64,000 nt of DNA from Salegentibacter holothuriorum (GCF_900168045.1 NZ_FUYY01000001.1:496001-560000), one strand, 5' to 3'; positions 43,569-54,275 are shown, counted from the stretch's first letter. Translations and numbers: made by a program. Notes: generated by a model from the sequence alone, not told the origin.

Positions 43569-44771
43569 TTAATGCTCTCCCCTATCGTGTTTTGTAGGCT
43601 GTCCTTTTCTACGTTTCTTTTCTTCTTGTAGAAGTGAAAGTTCTCGCCCGGTTTGCCCTTTTACAGAAGTGTTTTCCTGAGCTCTTCTCAATAAATAAGG
43701 CACTACTTCTCTTACAGGGCCAAATGGCAATAGTTTTGCAGAGTTATACCCTTTTTTTGCAAGATTAAAACTAATATGATCACTCATTCCATATAACTGG
43801 CTAAACCAAATACGGTCGTCATTAGAAGGCAGGCCTTTGTCTTCCATACTTTGTAATGCCAAATAATTACTAACCTCGTTATGGGTTCCTATAAATAGGT
43901 GAATATCTCCAAGATTAGCTAAACAATAAGACATAACACTATTAAAATTAACATCGGTAGCCTCTTTGTTTTCACAAATAGGTGATGTATAATCATATTT
44001 TTTAGCACGTGCATTTTCTTTTTCCATATAAGCACCACGCACAATTTTTGCTCCTATTTTAAAGCCTTCTTTTTTAGCCTTTTCATGTAGATTTTTCACA
44101 TATTCTAACCTATCCCAACGGTAGCACTGGAATGTATTATAAATAAGGATCTTATCCTTATTATATGTCTTCATCATGTCTTCCATCAATTCATCTGCCG
44201 CAAGTTGCATCCAACTTTCTTCAGCATCAGCATAAAGCCTTACATCGTTTTCGTAAGCACAATTACAAAGCGCATCTACTCTTTCCTTAACTCGCTCCCA
44301 TTCTTCCTTTTCGTCATCACTTAAATTAACGCGTTCGGTAATTTTCTCCCAGATAGCAAATCTTCCAATACCGGTAGGCTTAAATAACGAAAAAGGTAAC
44401 TCTTCACTTTCAGCAGCAAATTTAATTAGTTTCATTTTCTTTGCCAGGGCTGCATCAAATTGCTCCTCAGTCTCCTTGCCTTCAACAGAATAATCAAGAA
44501 TACTATGCAATTTTTTAGAATACATTTCTTTGGTAAGCGGTTTACAATCTTCTTCGGTAATACCTCCACAAAATTGCTCAAAGATAGTTTTTTTGATTAT
44601 GCCTTCTACTGGTAAGTGAAGTTTTAGTGAGAACTTGGTTAACCAGGAACCTGCATCCACCAATGTCTTCTTATTCATCATGCTAAACAAAAATATAGCA
44701 CGATCCAGCTCTAAATCAGATTTCAATTTAAAAGCTGTTTTTGTATCGTTAAAGATTTTTCTATTGATCAT
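43569..44771 (-). CDS. putA: Proline dehydrogenase
   Basis: 400 residues, monofunctional. TIM-barrel motifs: YADAEESWMQLAADELMEDM, YNTFQCYRWDRLEY, GFKIGAKIVRGAYMEKE, FIGTHNEVSNYLAL, FSQLYGMSDHISFNLA and VPYLLRRAQENTSV. FAD-linked oxidation of proline to pyrroline-5-carboxylate, with electrons to the respiratory chain. The separate P5C dehydrogenase is not in the window. Confidence 0.95.
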   Translation of the reverse strand: MINRKIFNDTKTAFKLKSDLELDRAIFLFSMMNKKTLVDAGSWLTKFSLKLHLPVEGIIKKTIFEQFCGGITEEDCKPLTKEMYSKKLHSILDYSVEGKETEEQFDAALAKKMKLIKFAAESEELPFSLFKPTGIGRFAIWEKITERVNLSDDEKEEWERVKERVDALCNCAYENDVRLYADAEESWMQLAADELMEDMMKTYNKDKILIYNTFQCYRWDRLEYVKNLHEKAKKEGFKIGAKIVRGAYMEKENARAKKYDYTSPICENKEATDVNFNSVMSYCLANLGDIHLFIGTHNEVSNYLALQSMEDKGLPSNDDRIWFSQLYGMSDHISFNLAKKGYNSAKLLPFGPVREVVPYLLRRAQENTSVKGQTGRELSLLQEEKKRRKGQPTKHDRGEH

Positions 44772-44879
44772 GGGCGTATCTTAATGGCAGCAAATATAAT
44801 TATTGAAGTTTGATTTTATTATGAATATTTCTGCTTATTTTCGAAGCCATATTACAAATGCTAAAAACATCAAAAAACT

Positions 44880-45947
44880 ATGTCCCATAGTGCAGTTAAA
44901 GGGCCGGTTTACTTCCAGGAAGACGGCTTTCTTAAGTTAAATACTTTTTTAAAAGAAGGAAATCCTTCTAAAATATTTCTTTTAGTAGATAATAATACGC
45001 ACCGCGATTGCCTGGCTGTTTTTTCTCAAAAATTAGAATCTCCGGGAAATATTGAGATTCTGGAAATTGAATCGGGAGAAATAAATAAAAACCTGGAAAC
45101 CTGCACAGGAATATGGAATGCCCTTTCTGAGTTGGATGCAGATCGTAAGAGCCTTATCATTAATCTAGGTGGCGGTGTGGTAACCGATCTTGGTGGCTTT
45201 GTAGCTTCAACCTTTAAACGGGGTATACGCTATGTAAATGTTCCTACAAGTTTACTCGCTATGGTAGACGCTTCTGTAGGCGGAAAAACAGGTGTTGATC
45301 TTGGAAACCTTAAAAACCAAATTGGGGTTATTAATCACGCAGAAATGGTGATTATAGACCCTGCATTTCTAAGTACCCTACCACAAGCAGAAATGCGAAG
45401 CGGGCTGGCCGAAATTTTGAAACACGCATTAATTAGTAACGAAAACTACTGGAATAAAGTTACTAATTTAAGTGGGCTAACTTTAGATGACCTGGATGAG
45501 ATTATTAAAGAATCAGTAGAAATAAAATCTAAAGTTGTTATCGAAGATCCGGACGAAAACGGATTACGAAAAACATTAAACTATGGTCACACCCTTGGTC
45601 ACGCTATAGAATCATATTTTTTAACCCATCCAGAAAAAACTACTTTACTTCACGGGGAAGCAATTGCCATTGGAATGATCCTGGCAACTTATCTCTCCAA
45701 AGAACTTCAGGAGTTTCCTGAAGATAAATTAAAAGAGATCACAATTAAAATTCTGGATATTTATGATAGGGTAGAATTTTCGAAAGAAGATATTCAACAA
45801 ATTATAGATTTAATGAAATACGACAAAAAGAATTCTCACGGAAATATAAATTTTGTTCTTCTAAAAGATATTGGAAACACAGTGATAGATTGTAAAGTGC
45901 CTAACGAGCTAATTTGGAATGCTTTCGAATATTATCAAAAAGCTTGA
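44880..45947 (+). CDS. aroB: 3-dehydroquinate synthase
   Basis: 355 residues. NLGGGVVTDLGGFVASTFKRG, VPTSLLAMVDASVGGKTGVD, GLAEILKHALI, NYGHTLGHAIES and LLHGEAIAIGMI carry the NAD and zinc-binding residues. Second step of the shikimate pathway. Stands alone, divergent from proline dehydrogenase across 108 bases. Confidence 0.97.
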   Translation: MSHSAVKGPVYFQEDGFLKLNTFLKEGNPSKIFLLVDNNTHRDCLAVFSQKLESPGNIEILEIESGEINKNLETCTGIWNALSELDADRKSLIINLGGGVVTDLGGFVASTFKRGIRYVNVPTSLLAMVDASVGGKTGVDLGNLKNQIGVINHAEMVIIDPAFLSTLPQAEMRSGLAEILKHALISNENYWNKVTNLSGLTLDDLDEIIKESVEIKSKVVIEDPDENGLRKTLNYGHTLGHAIESYFLTHPEKTTLLHGEAIAIGMILATYLSKELQEFPEDKLKEITIKILDIYDRVEFSKEDIQQIIDLMKYDKKNSHGNINFVLLKDIGNTVIDCKVPNELIWNAFEYYQKA

Positions 45948-46007
45948 TATATAATTTAAAAACATTATTTTTAAACATACTAACTACATCCTCATAAACA
46001 CTTATTT

Positions 46008-46301
46008 ATGAAAAGAATTATTGTTGACTACAAAAAACTAACTCCAGAAATACTTGGCCTTTTAGTGGAAAAGTATCCAGATGGCTATGACGACGACCAT
46101 ATAATTTCATTTAAAAATGCAAAAAATGAAACTATTGAAGCGGTTGAAGTAAAAACCGAAGATTCTATTTACCTGGTAAAAGTAAGTACACGCCTGGAAA
46201 ATACGATGGCCAAGTTTGATGAAGACGATTATGATGATTCAGATTACAACGAACCCATTGTTGAAATTCCAGAAAAGGAAGACGAAGAGGAAGATAAATA
46301 A
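46008..46301 (+). CDS. Small acidic hypothetical protein
   Basis: 97 residues. MKRIIVDYKKLTPEILGLLV start, a beta-rich middle (NETIEAVEVKTEDSIYLVKV) and a strongly acidic tail from about residue 70. Similar proteins commonly follow aroB in flavobacterial genomes as far as I recall; function unknown. Probably cotranscribed with aroB, as a terminator follows this gene and none separates them. Confidence 0.75.
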   Translation: MKRIIVDYKKLTPEILGLLVEKYPDGYDDDHIISFKNAKNETIEAVEVKTEDSIYLVKVSTRLENTMAKFDEDDYDDSDYNEPIVEIPEKEDEEEDK

Positions 46302-46348
46302 TAGTTTATTATTTTATTGTAACCTTAAAGCTTCCCATTTAAATTTAG

Positions 46349-46384
46349 AAGGGATCTTTCTTTACGAGAGATCCCTTTTTTTAT
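46349..46384 (+). terminator. Terminator of aroB unit
   Basis: AGGGATCT and AGATCCCT with an 11-base loop, then seven Ts. Confidence 0.9.
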
Positions 46385-46584
46385 TTAAAAAAGGGTGAAA
46401 AAAGAACCTATTCAAGCCTCAAGAAACCTCCTTAAAATGCTTAATTTAGTAGAACTGTCAGCTAAAATATTATTTAGCAGTCAGCCTTTCTTTATATGCC
46501 GTTTTTAGAAAAGATAAACACTTTTAAGCAAATCTTAAGAAGCTTTTAATTTACACTTAAACAAGTTTAATGAACATTTGAATA

Positions 46585-47253
46585 ATGAGAATACTAATTG
46601 TAGAAGACGAAGCGGGTATTGCATCATTTCTTAAACAAGGATTGGAGGAAGAATCTTATGCTGTAGATCTTGCCGAGGAAGGAAAACAAGGCCTTCATCT
46701 AGCTTTATCTGGCGAGTATGATTTATTACTTCTAGATTGGATGTTGCCGGGTTTGAGCGGTATTGAAATATGCAGGCAATTCAGAAAAGAATTTCAGGAA
46801 ACACCTATCATTTTTCTCACCGCAAAAGATACTCTTGATGAAACTGTTTTTGGTTTGCAATCTGGGGCAAACGATTATATTAAAAAACCTTTTCATTTTG
46901 AAGAACTTTTAGAGCGTATCAAGGTACAACTTAGGCCAAAATCGGGAGAGCATTCGCTGTTTACTTTAGGCAATATTACTTTAAATACTGAAACACACGA
47001 GGTACATAAAAGTGCAGAAGAAATTCATCTAACACAAAAAGAATTTGGGCTGCTCGAATATCTAATGCGGAATAAAGGTAAAGTGTGCAGACGAACCCGA
47101 ATTATAGAAAGTGTTTGGGATATTCAGTTTGAATATAATACCGGAGTCATTGACGTGTATATTAATGCTTTAAGAAGAAAACTGGCATTAGCTAAAGATG
47201 AAAATTATATACAAACAGTTCGCGGAGTGGGATATATTGCAAAAGAATCATGA
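46585..47253 (+). CDS. OmpR-family response regulator of metal efflux locus
   Basis: 222 residues. Receiver domain 1-115 with EDE near 7-9, phospho-Asp in LLLLDWMLPG (about 52), T in IFLTAKD and K in IKKPF; winged-helix DNA-binding domain 125-222 (HLTQKEFGLLEYLMRNKG, VIDVYINALRRKL, IQTVRGVGYIA). The stop overlaps the kinase start. CusR/CzcR-like; expected to control the adjacent efflux genes. Confidence 0.93.
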   Translation: MRILIVEDEAGIASFLKQGLEEESYAVDLAEEGKQGLHLALSGEYDLLLLDWMLPGLSGIEICRQFRKEFQETPIIFLTAKDTLDETVFGLQSGANDYIKKPFHFEELLERIKVQLRPKSGEHSLFTLGNITLNTETHEVHKSAEEIHLTQKEFGLLEYLMRNKGKVCRRTRIIESVWDIQFEYNTGVIDVYINALRRKLALAKDENYIQTVRGVGYIAKES

Positions 47254-48635
47254 ACCTGAACTTTAAAAACAGAATCACTTACCATTACATTGTAGCCACG
47301 GCAACTCTAATGGCCCTGGTATTTGGTGCTATCTTTTTTACCGTAAAAAATACTGTATTAGAAAATCTTGACAGCGATCTTTCCTATGAAGCAACTAAAC
47401 ATACGGGAGAAATAGTGATTAACGGAGAACGAATTTATTTTGCCAATAAAGCAGAATGGGAAGAACGGGAGCATCGGGAAAGCGAAGTTAATCCTGTATT
47501 TATTCAGTTGATGGATAAACAAGGTAATCTAATGGATAAATCACCAAACCTGAAGCTGGATAAACTTTCATTTAAACCTATAGAATTTGAGGGACATTTT
47601 AATACAAAGTTGAACCAAAAAAACATTCGGCAGATTCAATTACCAATTGAGAGGAAAGGAAAAATAAAAGGATACATGCTGGCGGCTATGTCTTATGAGT
47701 CTGCTCTTTCAGTGATTTCAAAGCTAAGAAATGTATTATTAGTCTCTTATTTTATTGTTTTGATTGGCGTATATTTTGTTTCGCGTTTTTTAGCTGGAAG
47801 AAGTATTAAGCCTGTTAGGGAAATTAGTAATACCATTACAAGAATTACCAGGAACAACCTCAACGAACGGGTAAGCACTCCACAAAATCAGGACGAAATT
47901 CATGAACTTTCAACTAATTTTAATGCCCTCCTGGAACGTATAGAAAATGCAATAGAGAGAGAAAAGCAGTTCACCTCTGATGCCTCACACGAACTAAGAA
48001 CTCCGCTTGCTACACTTAGGGGTACCCTGGAAGTATTAATAAGAAGACCTAGAAACCAGGCGGAATATGAAGAAAAAATAAGGTACAGTTTAAACGAAAT
48101 AGACCGAATGACTTCCACCTTAGAGCAACTGCTGCTCCTGGCCCGTTTAGATAATTCAAACCACCACATAAAGCACGACGAATGGACTTCCCTGCCTAAA
48201 CTTATTGATGAATCGATTTCCAAATTTAAGGATATTATAAAGGAGAAGAATTTAAAGATAAACACCGATTTCACTTATTCAGATAAAGCCTACGGACTAT
48301 ACTATTACAGTAAAATAATTATAGACAATGTTTTAGGTAACGCTATTAAATACTCCAATGCTAATTCAAACATAAATATTGGGATCAAAACGCTTAAGGA
48401 TAAAATTATCTGTAAGATCACAGATGAAGGAATTGGAATCAAAGAAGAAGATCTAAACAGAATTTACGATAGCTTTTTCCGGTCTGATCCGCTTAATCAC
48501 AAAAAAATGGCAGGTAATGGACTAGGCCTTTCCATAGCTAAAAAATGCGCAGATGCCATAGGAGCTAAAATAGAGATGGAAAGTAATTTTGGCTACGGTA
48601 CTACTGTAAACATCATATTCTTAAGCCAATCTTAA
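47250..48635 (+). CDS. Membrane sensor histidine kinase of metal efflux locus
   Basis: 461 residues. Two membrane helices (about 13-34 and 161-181) enclose a periplasmic sensor of about 125 residues. HAMP region, H-box FTSDASHELRTPLATLRGTL, N-box IDNVLGNAIKYSN, G1 DEGIGIKEED and G2 GNGLGLSIAKK are complete. ATGA overlap with the regulator gene shows coupling. The ligand is presumably a metal ion; no clear His/Met cluster was seen in the sensor loop. Confidence 0.92.
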   Translation: MNLNFKNRITYHYIVATATLMALVFGAIFFTVKNTVLENLDSDLSYEATKHTGEIVINGERIYFANKAEWEEREHRESEVNPVFIQLMDKQGNLMDKSPNLKLDKLSFKPIEFEGHFNTKLNQKNIRQIQLPIERKGKIKGYMLAAMSYESALSVISKLRNVLLVSYFIVLIGVYFVSRFLAGRSIKPVREISNTITRITRNNLNERVSTPQNQDEIHELSTNFNALLERIENAIEREKQFTSDASHELRTPLATLRGTLEVLIRRPRNQAEYEEKIRYSLNEIDRMTSTLEQLLLLARLDNSNHHIKHDEWTSLPKLIDESISKFKDIIKEKNLKINTDFTYSDKAYGLYYYSKIIIDNVLGNAIKYSNANSNINIGIKTLKDKIICKITDEGIGIKEEDLNRIYDSFFRSDPLNHKKMAGNGLGLSIAKKCADAIGAKIEMESNFGYGTTVNIIFLSQS

Positions 48636-48742
48636 GGAAGGCTTGAGAAAAGACTTAGAACGATCAAACTAGCTTTGCAACATCATTAAAGCACCACAGT
48701 ACTGAGAGATCAGATTAGCTTTAAAAAAATACATTAGAAATT

Positions 48743-51700
48743 ATGCTGGACCGTATTATAAAATTTAGTATTTCTCATAAATTAATCATTCTTCTTTTTA
48801 CGGTCTTTATCATTGGTTTTGGATTGTATTCCCTATCCCAGATTCCAGTGGGTGCAGTTCCAGATGTTACCAACAACCAGGTACAGGTAATCACCACTTC
48901 AAGGAATCTTTCTACACAGGATATGGAGCAATACATAACTTACCCTGTAGAATTAGAGATGGCCAATTTGCCAGGAGTTAAGGAAATTAGATCGGTATCT
49001 AAATTTGGATTGTCTGTAGTTACCATTGTGTTCGAAGAAAACCTTGGTACCTATTTACCCAGGCAGCTTATCGCAGAGAAAATAAAATCGGCTTCCGAAA
49101 AAATACCAGACGGATTCGGAAAACCTGAAATGGGCCCAATTACTACCGGTTTAGGTGAAATTTACCAGTATACTTTAGATGCTAAACCAGGATACGAAGA
49201 TCGCTATTCGGCTGAAGACCTTAGAACTATTCAAGACTGGATCGTAAAAAGGCAATTATCTGGGATTAATGGTGTTGTAGAAATTAATGCCTGGGGCGGT
49301 TATGTAAAGGAATATGAAGTCGCGATTAACACGAAAAAGCTGAATGCGATGGATATTAGCATTTCACAACTATTCACTGCACTTCAGAATAATAATAGCG
49401 TAGCCGGCGGTGGGTATATTGAAAAGGTAAATCAGGCTTATTTTATTCGTGGCCAGGGCCGGGTTACTTCTCTCGATGATATCAGAAATATCGTGGTTAC
49501 AAATAAAAATGCAACCCCGGTTTATATTGGGGATGTGGCCGAAGTTGGTTTTGGACAGGCCACTCGTTTTGGCGCCATTACCGCTAATGGAAAAGGCGAA
49601 ACCGTTCTTGGACAAGTGATGATGTTGAAGGGTGCAAATTCTAATAAAGTTATTAAAGCAGTAAAAGATCGTGTAGCCAATATCTCAGAAACACTTCCTG
49701 AAGGTGTGGTGATCAAACCTTTTTTAGATCGTAGCGAGCTTATAGGAAGAACCACTTTTACCATTGCAGAGAATCTTATTTTAGGCTGCCTCATCGTTAT
49801 TTTTGTAGTGGTTTTATTGCTCGGAAATCTCCGGTCTGGACTAGTAGTGGCTTCTGTTATTCCTTTGTGTCTGCTCTTTGCTCTTTCACTAATGTACATC
49901 TTTGGGGTTGATGCCAATTTAATGAGTTTGGGAGCCATAGATTTTGGAATTATAATAGACGGCGCGGTAATTATCGTAGAATTTACCGCCTTTAAAATGA
50001 CCCAAAAGCAAAATGATTATAAAGACCTAAATAAACAGGAATCATTAAACCTGAGGGATAGGATTAGCTTTAATAGCTCTTCGCAAATGATGAATTCAGC
50101 CATATTTGGGCAATTGATCATCCTTATTGTATTTATACCTATCCTATCCCTTAGCGGTGTAGAAGGGAAAATGTTTCAGCCCATGGCACTAACTTTTAGT
50201 TTTGCACTAATTGGAGCTATGATTCTCTGCCTTACTTATGTGCCTGTAGCTTCGGCATTATTTCTAAAATCAAAAGAACCTTCAGAAAAAAACATATCTG
50301 TTAGGCTTATCAAATTTTTAAACCGAATTTATAAACCATCTATAAACTGGGCCTTGGGCAACAAAAAACTAGTACTTGGCCTGGCGGTCATTCTACTTAT
50401 TTTTTCAGGCTTTATTTTTAGTAGGATGGGTGGCGAATTCATTCCGCAATTAGATGAAGGTGATTTTGTAATTCAACCTGTCCTAAAAACCGGTACTTCC
50501 CTGAGTAAAACGATTGAAACCACCACCAGGATCGAAAAAATACTACTGGACAGCTTTCCTGAAGTAGACCAGGTAGTAAGCCGTATTGGCGCTGCAGAAG
50601 TACCTACCGACCCGATGTCTATGGAAGAAAGCGATGTGATTGTTTCACTAAAACCAAAGAGTGAATGGGTTTCAGCTGATTCAAAAGATGAGCTTGCAGA
50701 TAGGTTTAAAGAAGCATTAGCTATAATCCCGGGAATGGAAATAGAATTTACCCAACCCATAGAAATGCGTTTTAATGAATTGATTACCGGGGTACGTGCA
50801 GATATTGCCGTTAAGATCTTTGGGGAAAACCTGGAAATATTAAATACCAAGGCACAAAAGATCAAAAATCTTATCACAGACGTTGAAGGAGCTTCAGATA
50901 TTGTAGTTGAAAAAATTGTAGGTCTTCCACAAATGAATGTAAACTATAAACGTGAAAAGATAGCTCGCTATGGTCTTAATATAGCAGAACTGAATAAAAT
51001 TATCACCATGGGCTTTTCAGGAGCGACTATGGGAAGTGTATTTGAAGGTGAAAAACGTTTCGATATGGTTCTAAGATTTCAAAAAGACAGGCGCCAGGAT
51101 ATTTCGAATTTAAAAAATCTTTATGTAGATACGCCTTCAGGAGAAAAAGTGCCACTTAGCGAACTGGCAGACATTACTTATCAAAAAGCAGCGGCCAAAA
51201 TTTCCAGAGATAATACACAAAGACGTATTGTTGTGGGAGTGAATGTGAGAGATAGCGATTTACAAACCGTTGTAAATAAGATCAAGCAAATTGTAGATAC
51301 AAATATTAGCTTACCTCCGGGATATAGCATTACCTATGGCGGGCAATTTGAGAATTTGCAAAGCGCCACCTCACGCCTAAAAATTGCCGTTCCAATCGCA
51401 CTGGTACTTATTTTCATACTGTTGTATTTTGCTTTTGGAACTTTTAGAGAAGCCCTAATGATATTTTCGGCTATTCCTTTAGCTGCAGTAGGAGGAATTC
51501 TATTATTGTGGATACGCGGAATGCCATTTAGTATCTCGGCAGGAGTTGGGTTTATCGCCCTGTTTGGTATTGCAGTATTAAACGGAATAGTGCTTATTGA
51601 ACATTTTAAAGAATTACGGGATAAAGGAATGGAAAATAACGACAGCCTCATTATAAATGGAGCCCAGGATAGATTACGTGCCGTATTGTTAACGGCATCT

Positions 51701-53086
51701 GCCGCAGCTCTGGGCTTTTTACCAATGGCAGTATCAACCGGTGCCGGTGCCGAAGTACAGCGGCCGCTTGCCACAGTTGTAATTGGCGGATTGATCACCT
51801 CTACCCTGCTTACATTAATCGTCTTACCGGTAATATATTCCATCTTCAATAAAGAGAAAAAGAATAAGGGAAAGACTAAAGAACAACTTCGTGTTAAGCC
51901 TTTAACTATCCTTTTATTATTGGTTAGTTTTTCAGGTTTTTCTCAGGAAACTAAACATACTGCCATTGAGGATGTAGAGGAATTAAAGAAAATAGCATTT
52001 GAAAATAATTTTGGACTCCAGGCCTCTGCTCTTAGGGTTGATGAAGCCGATGCACTTATTGGAAGCGCCTTTACTTTTGACAAAACAGAAGGCTATTTTG
52101 GAAAAGACGAAAGTAACCGTGCAGGCGACCAATCTCTTGATGTTTTAGGAGTAAGTCAGTTTTTTAATTTTCCCACAGTATACTTTGCGCGAAAAAAAGT
52201 CTACAAAACGGGCTTTAGACAAGAGCAAAGCACTTTTAGGCTTAAGAAATTGAACCTGGAACAGAAAGTAGCTCAAGTATATTATCAAATTCAGTATGAA
52301 AAAGCCAGGATTACTGTTTATGAAGATCTGGATAGTTTATATCAAAAATTTGCTTATGCCGCTAAAAGAAGGTTTGAACTGGGCGAAACTAATTACCTGG
52401 AAAAAATTACCGCACGTTCCAAACAAAAGCAGCTGGAAACTGAATTAAAACAGGCGCAGAATGAGCTTGGTATTTCTTATGAAAAACTGAAACCATTAAT
52501 AAATACTGAACAGAAAATTATTATTAAAAAGGTTCCAATAGAAAAGTTAACGATTAAAAGCTTAGGAATTCAAGGTAATCCCGGTTTGGAATTCTACAAA
52601 AACCGCGATGATTATTTTAAGGCCCAGGCTGGACTGGAAAAACAAAAAATGCTACCCGATATCAGTTTGAGTTACTTTCAATTTAATAATGATGTTATAG
52701 ATACTCCCTTAAAAGGCTATCAGGTTGGGGTTCATATACCACTGTTATTCTTCGGGAATTCTTCAAAAATAAAAGCCGCAAATATCGCGAGACAGGCGGC
52801 CGAGCAGGAAACTACAGATTATGAAGTAAGATTGAATTCAGAATACAAGCAACTTCTTCAACAACTAGATAAGCATCAGCAAGCGCTTTCCTATTATGAA
52901 AATGAAGGAAAAGGCCTTTCTGAAGAAATTATTAAAACAGCAAATTTAAGCTATAAGAATGGGGAGATAGATTTTTTTGAATATATACAAAGTCTTGAAA
53001 ACTCCTATAATATCATTCTTTTATATTACGAAAACCTGAATGCGTATAACCAAACCGTACTTCAGATAAATTACTTAACCTTATAA
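48743..53086 (+). CDS. CzcA-type RND metal efflux pump fused to outer-membrane factor
   Basis: 1447 residues, far beyond the 1030-1050 of a normal RND protein. Residues 1-1040 are a heavy-metal-efflux RND transporter (FSISHKLIILL start; VPDVTNNQVQVIT; TM4 motif D400-FGIIID406-GAVIIVE413, the three acidic residues of divalent-cation CzcA pumps; GGEFIPQLDEGDFV). After the final transporter helix comes a hydrophobic LTILLLLVSFSGFSQ (about 1055-1069), which looks like a signal peptide, then a TolC/CzcC-type outer-membrane factor to 1447 (VAQVYYQIQYEKARITVYED, YLEKITARSKQKQLETEL, VGVHIPLLFFGNSSKI). Predicted substrate Co/Zn/Cd rather than Cu/Ag. Confidence 0.93.
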   Translation: MLDRIIKFSISHKLIILLFTVFIIGFGLYSLSQIPVGAVPDVTNNQVQVITTSRNLSTQDMEQYITYPVELEMANLPGVKEIRSVSKFGLSVVTIVFEENLGTYLPRQLIAEKIKSASEKIPDGFGKPEMGPITTGLGEIYQYTLDAKPGYEDRYSAEDLRTIQDWIVKRQLSGINGVVEINAWGGYVKEYEVAINTKKLNAMDISISQLFTALQNNNSVAGGGYIEKVNQAYFIRGQGRVTSLDDIRNIVVTNKNATPVYIGDVAEVGFGQATRFGAITANGKGETVLGQVMMLKGANSNKVIKAVKDRVANISETLPEGVVIKPFLDRSELIGRTTFTIAENLILGCLIVIFVVVLLLGNLRSGLVVASVIPLCLLFALSLMYIFGVDANLMSLGAIDFGIIIDGAVIIVEFTAFKMTQKQNDYKDLNKQESLNLRDRISFNSSSQMMNSAIFGQLIILIVFIPILSLSGVEGKMFQPMALTFSFALIGAMILCLTYVPVASALFLKSKEPSEKNISVRLIKFLNRIYKPSINWALGNKKLVLGLAVILLIFSGFIFSRMGGEFIPQLDEGDFVIQPVLKTGTSLSKTIETTTRIEKILLDSFPEVDQVVSRIGAAEVPTDPMSMEESDVIVSLKPKSEWVSADSKDELADRFKEALAIIPGMEIEFTQPIEMRFNELITGVRADIAVKIFGENLEILNTKAQKIKNLITDVEGASDIVVEKIVGLPQMNVNYKREKIARYGLNIAELNKIITMGFSGATMGSVFEGEKRFDMVLRFQKDRRQDISNLKNLYVDTPSGEKVPLSELADITYQKAAAKISRDNTQRRIVVGVNVRDSDLQTVVNKIKQIVDTNISLPPGYSITYGGQFENLQSATSRLKIAVPIALVLIFILLYFAFGTFREALMIFSAIPLAAVGGILLLWIRGMPFSISAGVGFIALFGIAVLNGIVLIEHFKELRDKGMENNDSLIINGAQDRLRAVLLTASAAALGFLPMAVSTGAGAEVQRPLATVVIGGLITSTLLTLIVLPVIYSIFNKEKKNKGKTKEQLRVKPLTILLLLVSFSGFSQETKHTAIEDVEELKKIAFENNFGLQASALRVDEADALIGSAFTFDKTEGYFGKDESNRAGDQSLDVLGVSQFFNFPTVYFARKKVYKTGFRQEQSTFRLKKLNLEQKVAQVYYQIQYEKARITVYEDLDSLYQKFAYAAKRRFELGETNYLEKITARSKQKQLETELKQAQNELGISYEKLKPLINTEQKIIIKKVPIEKLTIKSLGIQGNPGLEFYKNRDDYFKAQAGLEKQKMLPDISLSYFQFNNDVIDTPLKGYQVGVHIPLLFFGNSSKIKAANIARQAAEQETTDYEVRLNSEYKQLLQQLDKHQQALSYYENEGKGLSEEIIKTANLSYKNGEIDFFEYIQSLENSYNIILLYYENLNAYNQTVLQINYLTL

Positions 53087-53095
53087 GCTGATCTC

Positions 53096-54241
53096 ATGAC
53101 CAATATTTTGAAATACATATTTATACTTTTTGCCGTGCTTTTTATGTCTTCTTGCGGAGATTCAGAGAAAGAAAATAGTGAGGAATCGGCTACTAATTCC
53201 AGCGATGGTGAAATACAATTAAGCTTTCCGCAATTTGAAGGCAACGATATGGAATTAGGGAAAATGGAAGAAAACAGCTTCCCGGTAAGCATTGAAACAA
53301 CCGGAATGATAGACGTGCCGCCAGAAAATAAAGCAATGGTTAGTTCTTTTGCCGACGGATACGTGAGAAAAACTCCTTTGCTAATAGGCGACGAAGTTAA
53401 GAAAGGTCAATTTTTGGTAAGCCTGGAAAACCCAGATTATGTGCAAATGCAGCAGGATTACCTGGATGCAATGGAGCAAATGAATTATTTAAAATCTGAA
53501 TACCAAAGACAGAAAACACTTCTTGAAGAAAAAATCACTTCTGAAAGAAATTTTCTCAAAGCCGAAAGCGAATACAAACGTAACCTGTCAAAATACCGGG
53601 CACTTCGTAAAAAATTGCAAATGCTCAATTTAAGTCCTGAGGCGGTTGAAAATGGAAATATAACTTCAACAATACGTATTTATGCCCCTATTACAGGTAG
53701 TATTACCGAAATGAAGATCAATAATGGAATGTACGTTTCTGCCGCCGATGAGCTGATGCAAATCATAGATCGTAACCATATGCATATTGAGTTGAACGTC
53801 TTTGAAAAAGATATAATGAAACTGAAAAAAGGACAGGATATCAAATTTATTATTCCTGAAGCCAATACCGATACTATTGAAGGGAAAGTACACCTGGTAG
53901 GAACTTCTATAAATGAACAAAAAAGAACAGTGAAAGTACATGGACATTTTAAGGACGAGCAGAAAAAGAACAGTTTTGCCACCGGGATGTTTGTAGAAGC
54001 CGAGATCATTACCGAAAAAAGAAAAGCAAAAGCCCTCCCTGCAGAAAGCATCGTTTCCCTGGATAATACTAGTTATGTATTAGTATTAGACACAAAAACT
54101 GATAGTAACTATATTTTTAAACGTCGGGAAGTTCTACCGGAAGATACTTTTAATGGGTTTACAATCATTAAAAACAGCGCTGATTTTAATCAGGATACTC
54201 AGTTTTTAACTAAAGGAGCCTTTAATTTAATTACTGAGTAA
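53096..54241 (+). CDS. Membrane-fusion lipoprotein of RND metal efflux system
   Basis: 381 residues. LFMSSC lipobox (Cys about 18). Barrel/lipoyl halves GYVRKTPLLIGDEVKKGQFL and IYAPITGSITEMKINNGMYV surround a coiled-coil hairpin (about 120-180); then beta-barrel regions LVGTSINEQKRTVKV and ending in a CzcB-like membrane-proximal domain. Links the inner-membrane pump to the outer-membrane factor. Starts ten bases after the pump gene. Confidence 0.93.
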   Translation: MTNILKYIFILFAVLFMSSCGDSEKENSEESATNSSDGEIQLSFPQFEGNDMELGKMEENSFPVSIETTGMIDVPPENKAMVSSFADGYVRKTPLLIGDEVKKGQFLVSLENPDYVQMQQDYLDAMEQMNYLKSEYQRQKTLLEEKITSERNFLKAESEYKRNLSKYRALRKKLQMLNLSPEAVENGNITSTIRIYAPITGSITEMKINNGMYVSAADELMQIIDRNHMHIELNVFEKDIMKLKKGQDIKFIIPEANTDTIEGKVHLVGTSINEQKRTVKVHGHFKDEQKKNSFATGMFVEAEIITEKRKAKALPAESIVSLDNTSYVLVLDTKTDSNYIFKRREVLPEDTFNGFTIIKNSADFNQDTQFLTKGAFNLITE

Positions 54242-54275
54242 TTGAATTCTAAATAGTGAAGAAAATCTAGTGCAT

